Below are positions 55,750-64,000 of a stretch of DNA of 64,000 nt, in pieces. Origin of the DNA: Blasia pusilla (taxonomy: Eukaryota; Marchantiophyta; Marchantiopsida; Blasiales); the NCBI GenBank assembly GCA_050084515.1, contig CM114273.1, positions 37,014,001 through 37,078,000 of the forward strand, written 5' to 3'. Position 1 is the stretch's first letter, and each line of letters begins with the position of its first letter. The position numbers were made by a program, and so were the translations under genes. Below the pieces are notes generated by a model. That model had not been told where the DNA came from and ran no database searches. It saw only the letters and a program-made list of their open reading frames with translations.

Positions 55750-56600
55750 GTCTCCTGGTGAAATTTTCTTCGCTGAAGCTGGCAGATTGCAATTCCTCGA
55801 GTCGCAATTCTAGAAGAACAATATTGACAGCTTCTCCCAGAGTCACCTCCCTTTCTGTAGATCCCCCTGCACACTTCTTCCAATCCAACACTTTGAAGTG
55901 TCAGCAACCTCTCTTAGACTAGGATTGCAACTCATCAAGCCCCAGTTCTAGATTCTTGATGAGCTTGGCAAAGAATTTTGCAGTCTTCTCTCTTTTGAGA
56001 AATGGGAGCACAGGTACATCAGCCATGTCTGCTACTACCAGTTAGAATGTACACACTAGGTGAGCCACATACCTTTGGTGAAGTCATCATTGTGCTCGAC
56101 TCTTCTCGCATTGCCGATATGATTAAGTATTGAGAGAGACAAAGGTTGCAACAAGATCAGCTGAACACAGGAAATTTGGGATTCCCACCGGAACAAAGCT
56201 GTCAATCTCCATGCGCTTGCTGCTTTGCCTCTCAAAGCAGATAAATCCAGGAGCCCTCCAAGGAAGACTTAGAGAAGTTGAGCTCTTCCACCCTAGAAGA
56301 AAAAGATGATGTGGAAATGACAATCATTGGTTAAATCAATGAACTACAGGTAGTACTCAATTGAAATTGAAACTAAGGGTTCAGAGCAGTAACTTTGTGG
56401 GCTCCACTTGTGCTATGCAAGTGGGGAAATCTACCTACTCAATCTATGGAAGTGGAGATTTCTCTCCAAGAGGAACACAGCTAGTTTAGTCCTATCATAG
56501 TACCATTTTGACGGTATCAACCAGGGTCCGATTCCCAGCAGACCTTCCGTTGTCCAATGTCAGATAATCCGATTCATTACTATTTAATGCTCTGCAAGGT
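55750..56600. other. Upstream of GTF3C6: possible additional exons on the minus strand
   Basis: A block with a strong acceptor (ttttcttctag, near 56297) and a strong donor (AAG|GTATGT, near 56067) is open in more than one frame; one frame runs to the donor as SLSILNHIGNARRVEHND. A second block (56026-55919) encodes MADVPVLPFLKREKTAKFF and KLIKNLELGLDELQS. A near-duplicate of that end, LELRLEELQS, lies at about 55815-55786. This may be 5' exons of the GTF3C6 transcript, or the remains of a neighbouring gene. I do not recognise the protein. Confidence 0.3.
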
Positions 56601-57320
56601 CAGCATTCCCATCACATGGGAGAGTCTCCCTCCTCTAATGTTCTACCTTCTTCACTTCTTCCTCTCTCTGCACCCATCTCAGCATCTAGCTATCCCCATC
56701 AGGGATGCTAGATGCTGAGATGGGTGCAGAGAGAGGTCATGAGGCTACACCCAGCACTACTTAATGAAGGCAGTCTCTCCCCACCAGGGGGAGGGTTGTA
56801 AGGAGACAGGTGATCGATACCTGGAAGCTCCACACCAACACTCTTCTGTATGGTCAGAAATCTCACCATATCAGAGTCTCCCTCCTCTCATTTGGTACTT
56901 TCTTCACTTCTTCCTCTCTGTGCACCCATCACAGTCTCTAGCACTGGGTGGATACCAGGAAACTTTGCACCAACACTATGGATGGTCAGCACTCACACCA
57001 AGTGGTACTCTCTTCACTTTTTCCTCCCTGCACCTATCCCAGTCTCTAGCACGTAGTTGACACCTGGAAGCTCCACACCAACACTCTGTATGGTCAGCAC
57101 TCACACCATGTGAGAGTCTCCATCCTCTCCTATGTTACCTTCTTCTTCATCACTTCTTCCTCCCTCTATACCCTTCACGGTTTCTAGCACGGAGTAGATA
57201 CCTTGAACCCTCACACTTACACCCTGTATGGTCACACCATGTGAGACAGTGTCCTTCCTCTAATATGGTACCTTCTTCACTTTTTCCTCTTTATGCACCC
57301 ATGCTAGTCGTTAGCAACTC
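56600..57320. repeat. About five tandem copies of a ~130-bp repeat
   Basis: Each copy has 'tggaagctccacaccaacac', 'ctgtatggtcagcactcac', 'atgtgagagtctcc' and 'cttcttcctc' followed by 'cacccat' and 'ctctagcac'-like sequence. Recognisable starts are near 56600, 56820, 56960, 57065 and 57200. One copy carries a large palindrome (56661-56736). A single diverged relative lies at 15460-15640, downstream of PDRP1. Confidence 0.8.
56661..56736. repeat. Perfect 30-bp inverted repeat
   Basis: Arms 56661-56690 and 56707-56736 are exact reverse complements, with a 16-nt loop. The left arm belongs to a tandem-repeat unit; the right arm is an inverted copy of it. Confidence 0.92.
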
Positions 57321-58755
57321 CCACCCAAGGCTCGGAGTCTATGGTTGCAAGGCTACGACAGGCATTCCTTGATGAGTACAGTCTCGTCTTTCCATGATGC
57401 CCAGTCCATGAATTTGGTATCCAGTACAGGGGAGTCACAAGGCTAAGATAGGCACAGTTTAATGAAGCCTTGTCAGTGAATTTGGTGTCCAATGTAGCGG
57501 AGATTCTTGAATAAAAGTTCGGAGAGAGAGAATGGAAAGGTAGATCACAGATGTAAATGTTTGGGGTGCGAAATCGGCATATTCATGCAAATTCGATAGC
57601 GCAAGTACCTTACATTCCTTTCCACGTAATACCTGGCTACCGTGACATTTTTGGTGTCCCTTTGCTTGTAGTGCAAAGCTGCAGCATGCATCGATATCTC
57701 AAAAGTGCTCGGATCCATCCCCATCCTTCCACCGTACGAAACTGTCATTCGCATGGAACCTACTCTCATCTACTGCCTTCACTTTCTTACTCCGCCACAG
57801 GATACGAAAGAACTGCCTCCAAACTCCGGGTCCATTCGCTCTCCACGGTCATGTTCCCTTGAACTTAGCCAATCCGTTCACCGAAATCTGAATGAATATA
57901 CCTTCACGCCAGCCCTCGGTCCAAGACTCACACAATTTAGCCTCTCCATTTATTATCTCATCCCCGAGCTGTTGTTTTTCTAATGGCAATAACAAAGACT
58001 CCTTCCCACACACAAAACATGGCAAGCCAACCGTCCCCATCCATATATCTACTCCTCTCTAACCCGACTCGTGCAGCGGTTCCACATGTCCGCTCCTTCT
58101 GACTACCACGAAACCTCAAGGCCCACCCGCGCGGAACTTCAAACTCGACACAGCTCAGGAAACGCAGCGACGGGATAGCGATGACTATTCTGAGTTCTAG
58201 ATTGGCACAGCTCAGGCAGAATTATCCAGAGGAGGGGCGGGGCATTTAGAGGGGCACGGCCGGTAGTGATGGAGTTTTACAGTTTGACTGGATGGTTGTG
58301 TCTCAAGGAATCAAACTATCAATAAATCAAGAATCCAACAAAACGCAGCAGTGAGTGAGCGCATACATGCATAAGTAGTAGTAGGGGCTCTCAGCAAGTA
58401 GGTCCAGCACTCGCGAGAGATCCCGCAGTACGACGCATCGAATCACGAAAGAGCGGAAGCTTGTCTCGACGCACCATCACTCAGCGTCACACATCCATCT
58501 CTACTTCTTTGTCTGACAGCCAGCGGCGCCACAGATTTGTCGTCCTCCTAAGCGTGAAACCAGAAAGGAAAAGTCAGAAAAATCAACCAATACAAAAAGA
58601 AAATAAATCGCCTCTTCTGGTCGAGATCGCGTAACAGGATTCGTTCAACAAATTCTGAACTAAATGCATCTGGTGCGTGCGGACCTAAGTGCGAGTGAGG
58701 ACGCGGGGATATTTGTCAACGGAGTTGTGGCCATGCCAGGAACATGCTTTCGGGC
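57321..58755. other. Spacer between the 130-bp repeats and the minisatellite
   Basis: No supported gene. Around 57330-57500 a phrase 'caaggctacgacaggca' / 'caaggctaagataggca' occurs twice with 'gaatttggt(a/g)tcca'. The rest is mixed sequence without recognisable features. Confidence 0.4.
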
Positions 58756-58756
58756 C

Positions 58757-59290
58757 TGTTAATAATCATGAAAAGCATTCAAAAAATACATCAGGGGCGT
58801 GGTAATCACCATGAAAGCATTCAAAAATCGCGATGAGAGCATTCAAAGACGGCACCAGCGGCATACTAATCACCATGAAAAACATTAAAAGACAGCAACA
58901 GCGGCGCGTTCGTGGCCATGCTGGTATTCAGAAAAGGCATCGGGAGCGTGTTGATCACCATGAAAGCATTCAAGAAAAGCACCAGCTGCATACTAATCAC
59001 CATGAAAACATTCAAACACAGCACCAGCGGCGTGCAAATCACCATGAAACATTCAAAAAACTCACCAGCGGCGTGGTAATCACTGCAAAACCATTCAAGA
59101 GAAGCACCACCGGCGCACCGATCATTAAGAAAGCATTCCCAAAAATCATCCGGGGCATGGCAATCAACATGAAAGCATTCGAAAAAAGGAGTAGGGCTCG
59201 CTAATCATCATGGCAGCATTAAGAAACCCAGGGGCGCTCTCATCACCATGAAGGCATTAAAAAACGCCATTGGCCTGGAAATCATCATTA
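58757..59290. repeat. 42-bp minisatellite, about 12-13 copies
   Basis: The core is 'aatcaccatgaaagcattca' followed by 'agaaaagcaccagcggcgtg'-like sequence. Starts of 'atcacc' at 58954, 58996 and 59038 are exactly 42 bp apart. Earlier and later copies have small indels or lost segments. Because 42 is a multiple of three, a plus-strand frame stays open over 58833-59204 with a 14-residue repeat (for example HHESIQEKHQLHTN). No start context, intron or domain supports a real protein. Confidence 0.85.
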
Positions 59291-62220
59291 AAACAAAGAA
59301 CCTATAAGGAGTTAATAGTATTACGGGGAGTGTCTTCCTTATTTGCAAACACCTTCAAGCACTAACCCACAAGAAAGTGTTTCACATGTTACCGGCAATG
59401 GTGATGGGTGCAACAAATTTGGGTGCAATATTATTAATCTCTTCACATACTATACATTAGCTTTTAAACACTTTTTTATTTCCCGTGCATGATACTGGCA
59501 TTTCACTAGTGTGATTTGTAAAAAAGTCATTCACTAGTTCTCCACCCTAAACCCTCTACCTTCCCACTCTCCAAATTTATCAAACAAGTGTGTGGCCATT
59601 AGTGAGTGTGAACATATTGAAGATGGTAATGTGGATAAAGTAAGGTGGAATGAACGTTGGGAAATAGTAGGTTGGTAGATATGTTACGTAATATAAAACT
59701 CCTAGTAACAAAATACAAAATATCCTGATAACTCCAAGTAATCTCCAAATTGGTAGGACATGCCCAAGAAAAGATGAGAATGAAATTTGTTATGACGTGT
59801 TACAAAATACATCAATATATTGGACTATAGCTATTTCTAATTGTTATTTTTCTTGTACACTAATTATATGAATAGTTCTAAGTATGTTGCATTAGCTTCT
59901 TTGGAAATTATTTGTAAATGCAAGAGATATTTTTTGTTTTTGTATGAGTTGCAAAGCAATTGGAAATTATAGCTTTGGGTAAACAATAAGTCATAGTACT
60001 AAGTTAATCTTCTTGATTATGTAATAGATAATTGTGGAAAGTGGAGAGTACGATGTTCTTTCACAATTCTGAGGCATGTGAACCTTGCTAGTGTTGAATA
60101 ACATAATATTTCATAAGTCCTTGTAACATACTTATAAGTAGGAGGAAACTCCTAATATAGTGTTGAAACGTGAAAAAAAGGCAAGTTGATGTAATTAAGC
60201 AAATGATACTCATGTGCACGAAAAATGAAGCTAAAATGGAGGTGAGCCAAAAGTTTTCTTTGAATATCGACCGCGGAGAATTGTAAAGTCTCTTTGATGT
60301 CCATATCTCAAAGAAGTGAAAGTGAGAGTTGTAACATGATGACAGCAGTACTAATGTGAAAAAGGTGATAAGCACTTATGTGAAGGAGATGTTTTGTGTG
60401 GAAGGAGAAGTAAGCTTAATGAAATGTAAGCAATGCTCAGAGACATTAAAGGAAAAGTAATGCATGCATATAATATACTAGTTAGCATGCTTGTGCTCGC
60501 AAATGAAAATTCTTCTTCTTTTTTAGAAATATCAGTAAGGTGTTTGTGCAATGCACAAGAAATAAAAGAGTGTTTGAACATTTTTTGTTAGTGTATAGCC
60601 TATGAAGGGAAATGAATAATGATGCCTCACACAAATTCAATTTTTTTCCTTCTTGCCGTAACTTGTGAAACATTTTCTTGTTGCCCAGTTGCCACTTGTC
60701 AAACATAGAGGTGTTTGGAAATTAAGAAGGCACTCTCCCATAATAATATAGACTTTTCATTTAATATTTTAAATATAATTTCCACTTTCTTAAATCTTAA
60801 AAGAGTAATAAATTTTCATTTTTAAATCCATTCCTCAATTAAAATCTAAATAATATCCAACTCCCCTAATTAATTTCACCCTTCCATAAAAGTTAAACAA
60901 TACATACTCTTCCCCTTCCACTCTTCCCACTAAAATAACATCCAAACTAAATCATTAGTTAATTTTAATTTATGAAATCATATTCCTTTTCCATTCAAAA
61001 TCATTTCCCTTTCCCAAATATCAAATGTGAATCAAAATAATTTTAATTAATTTTTAAAATAATCAAAATTTTCATTTCGAATTTTAAATATGATTTCAAC
61101 TTTCTTAAATCTTAAAAGAGGAATAACACTCCACTGTTCTAAGTAATTCCACTCCTTAATTAAAATTTAAACAATACCCCACTCCCCTAAATAACTCCAC
61201 CCTTCCATAAAGTTTAAACAATACTTACTCCTTCCCCTCTATTTATGTATCTTTATTCTTGCTAGTATATGGTGGGATATTTTGCATTCCAATGATCAAT
61301 TTTTTTCAATGCATGTAGATACCATTCATGAGAGATAGAGTGTATTTTCCTTTGATCTCATCATTCCTATTTAATCCTATTATTACTTGGTAAACCCTTT
61401 TACTTTGAAACATACTTCATAGCAATTTTTACTCATTAAATTACGTTGCTAAAATATTGAAACCAAAGTTCAATTTAGTTACATTCATCTTGGATTCTTT
61501 TTCACTTTTGTGTCCTTCATTTAATTACATTCTCTGTTATTTTTCTATCTTAATATTCTACCACATATAAACTTTACATATGGATTCTTTATTTTCCATC
61601 ATCACTCCCATATATGTTCAATATTTGTCTCTCACAAATTGTTAAGTCTTACAACTTCATTTCTTAAATAATCTCAGTCCAAAATCGCCAAGCAATCCAT
61701 TGCTATTTTTCTTTCCTAAACCGAAATTTCACTCTTCATTTTTCCAATATGACTGTGGTAACTTAAGTACCTTCATATTTCACTTACACTTCCTACTTTC
61801 AACTACCAACAAATTTCCACTACACAACAACCATTCCAAACAACTTGCCCCTTTAAATATGTAATACACTATTCAGTATGTTCTACCGACACGTCCAAAT
61901 CAGGACCAAGATCGCAACTATTTTCCAGAATATCTTTGATTCTTATATGAGCAAAGAATTTCACCTTCCAACTGAGCGATATCTACCATGAGTGTAGGTA
62001 CAATAGTAGAGTCCTTATCTACCCCTCCACCATGAATTGCAGTCTTTTCCTAACACCATTGGAAAGGATGGTGATCTAGTGCATTTTTTTTTCATCCACT
62101 CCAAGAATTTCCCTAGGACCACAGACTCATTTGCTATACCAAGTTTGTATGTTGGATTGGAATATGTCTAGATCAATGAGTTTTCAAGATATATTTAGGT
62201 TGTGAGGGACATCAAAGTGT
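59291..62220. other. AT-rich intergenic region, no supported gene
   Basis: At 60670-60755 there is another copy of the dispersed sequence ending 'cactctcccataataatatagac'. Around 60770-61230 the phrases 'taaatcttaaaagag' and 'cccactcccctaa' / 'ccaactcccctaa' recur about 320 bp apart, a two-copy degenerate repeat. Nothing coding is supported. Confidence 0.45.
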
Positions 62221-63249
62221 GTCGTGCGCCTACTCTCCTTGAACGTTAATCTTGTTTGATGCGGAAGCGTGCGTTCAGTAGGTCACGCTCTCAACGCTGA
62301 TCTGCATCCAAACACGCACTTTGGTTAGTCGGGTCTTGGATCAATCAGCGGGATTACTTTCCGAGTTCTCGTCTCGGACTCTCATCAAGCTCAACCTTCC
62401 TAGTTTCGCGGTTTACAACACGGGCAAATCTCAAAGACTTGGGACAAACTTTCTGGTCGGTTCAGGAACCTGGAACGGCGTTTCGCGCCTAGCAGTTCCA
62501 ACTGTTCGATGGACATCCAATGAGTTCCTCATCAAGAATCGCACGAAGTGAATCTCGGGTTGGAATCCAAGTGTGGCGTTCAAAGTCCACTCCCTTGGAT
62601 CAGGTTTGGGTTTTGAGTTCCCACGCCAAACTCTCGTTCCATCCCGTGCCTATGAAACGCCGTTTGGCGCCCAAAGTGGGGATTCATTTCTCGAGACATC
62701 TCGGAGAGAGTCCTCCCTTACTAGTACTTCTGGGGATCTCCGGGGGCCCCCTACATTTAGGGAAAGACACCTGGGCCTCTCCAATTGGCCCTCAACCCGA
62801 TTGCTCTCTCAATTGTTTTCGGCCAATATCTCAGCCTGTACTAATGCGTTTTCTGAGATCTTTGGTGCATCGGAAGCGTCTTAAGATCAGCTTTCCAACG
62901 CGCCCTTATTTGTCTCAAACGCATCTCAGAGCTCAACGTTATGGTCCTAAACACAGTCAGATTCTCCCAAACGCTAGTCGTGTTCCAAACTGGTTCTCAC
63001 CTCTTTGGCAACCAACCTCCCAAGACTCAACTCATCTCAAGTCTTGGCTCGCGTTTGGTCTAGGTTTCCTGGTCGCGACCACTAACGCATGAAACGCACA
63101 ACTCTGTTCTGCGTTTCGTCTCTTAGACTTTTCCAAGAGACTTTTCCAAATGCCTCTCCAAAGCGCAAACCTCGCAGCGTGAGTTCCTTTGAGTTCTGAT
63201 GTTTCGCTTGGCGCCTATTTGGTGTTGTTTGGTTATGAGGGTCGCGACA
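62221..63249. mobile_element. Second solo LTR/TRIM-like element (TG...CA, 5-bp TSD)
   Basis: 1029 bp from TGTCGTGCGCCTACTCTCC to GAGGGTCGCGACA, flanked by AAGTG direct repeats (62216-62220 and 63250-63254). It is similar throughout to the element at 44353-45351, in the same orientation. A different duplicated target sequence shows an independent insertion. Confidence 0.88.
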
Positions 63250-63254
63250 AAGTG

Positions 63255-64000
63255 TGTCTTGCAATATCTTGAAAACCTCCACAAGGCACGTCATGGAGAG
63301 CCTACAATGTACGATCAAAAGTAAATGGGTTCCTATTGAGATATCTCATTGCGTCCCTTGAGAAGTCGTATGTTAATCTTCTTTTTGTGTTAAATACATG
63401 TACACGTCTATTAGACGTTTGTTACTTGATTGGGGCATTGTAAATTTGATTGACCCATTTTCTTTGAGGTCTATATATATCTTCATTGCACCAACTTCCC
63501 ACCCATATCATCATGAAATTTATTTTCTAAGGATTATGGTATGGTATGGTATTTGAAGACTCTTCTATTCTTGGATTGAAGGTTTAGACAAGTCACACAA
63601 TTTAGTCACCATCATAACATATGGATGTCAAAAACCTCTATACTAAAAATCTCCTTCTATTATGAATATGAGGTCTTTACGCATGACAAGGCACTATATT
63701 TGTTTGACTTTCACATAAATTAGTAAGGAAAATATGTTGTATTGTTAAAGGAGGATAGCTTATTGATTTGTGAGAGCCTTCGTGTTTAAACCATAAGAGT
63801 GAGAAAACTTGCTTGCTTCCCACAAAAAATTGGACAACATGATTCTTAGTTGCGTCCATAGCACTAATTTCTTATTAGCAAGGAGAGCCATCAACCTCAT
63901 AAGCCACTTTCCTTATGCACTCTCCATAGTACCCATTTCTTATTTGAAAAATTGTGGTATCAATTTCTTGTCTCTGCCTAGACGTTTAAAACTTGCTCTT
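63255..64000. other. AT-rich end of window, nothing supported
   Basis: Only short open frames without recognisable content are visible on either strand. Confidence 0.4.

Noticed and set aside
58833-59204. 123-codon plus-strand frame
   Set aside because: Product of the 42-bp minisatellite; the repeat period is a multiple of three.
62321-63092. Overlapping plus-strand frames up to 190 codons
   Set aside because: They lie inside the second TG...CA element; the related copy at 44353-45351 does not keep the same frames open.

Overview
This window is nuclear DNA from a land plant. It holds four intron-bearing or single-exon host genes whose products are plant-type: a plastid PLP aminotransferase, the PPDK regulatory protein, a heavy-metal-associated (HMA) domain protein and a small TFIIIC subunit. 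Introns are 125 to 1027 bp with GT-AG ends. About four recognisable genes in 64 kb, the abundance of decayed Ty3/gypsy elements and the AT-rich spacers fit a medium-sized, repeat-rich genome. The DNMT3-like methyltransferase in the retrotransposon makes me lean weakly towards a bryophyte or lycophyte, but I cannot name the species.

Layout. 1-5443: a decayed Ty3/gypsy retrotransposon (copy A) in antisense orientation, cut by the left edge. 6281-9096 (-): five-exon D-amino-acid aminotransferase / aminodeoxychorismate lyase-like gene. 9097-11921: divergent intergenic spacer with a tandem repeat. 11922-14233 (+): three-exon PPDK regulatory protein. 14.2-27.6 kb: AT-rich spacer with dispersed repeats and perfect palindromes. 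27677-28171 (+): HMA-domain gene. 28.2-37.4 kb: several different tandem-repeat arrays, including a ~186-bp array and an array packed with AGTCAT/ATGAGTCAT words, plus a solo LTR. 37471-48270: second copy (B) of the same retrotransposon, antisense, with a nested ~1-kb TG...CA element flanked by 5-bp direct repeats. 49.0-51.7 kb (-): decayed multi-exon gene resembling plant En/Spm-type transposase. 53521-55749 (-): four-exon TFIIIC subunit 6 gene. 56.6-57.3 kb: ~130-bp tandem repeats. 58.76-59.29 kb: 42-bp minisatellite. 59.3-64 kb: AT-rich spacer with a second copy of the nested TG...CA element.

The most notable content is the retrotransposon family represented by copies A and B. Between its protease and reverse transcriptase it encodes a cytosine-C5 DNA methyltransferase domain with linear motif order I-IV-VI-VIII-X and DNMT3-like sequence. 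Downstream of the integrase zinc-binding domain it encodes a C4HC3 PHD finger. It is therefore a Ty3/gypsy element that carried both a DNA-methylation writer and a chromatin-reader module. Both copies are now broken by stops and frameshifts, and both have lost the catalytic cysteine of motif IV, by different base changes. Capture of C5-methyltransferases by LTR elements has, to my memory, been described in a few algae and protists; a land-plant copy combined with a PHD finger is the best candidate here for something undescribed.

The host genes do not form an operon or cluster. Two encode plastid proteins (D-amino-acid or folate/pABA metabolism; light/dark control of pyruvate, phosphate dikinase). 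One is a metal-binding-type protein and one belongs to the RNA polymerase III machinery. Limits: everything is read by eye. Splice sites were placed by matching reading phase, GT-AG ends and remembered family sequence, and UTRs are not defined.
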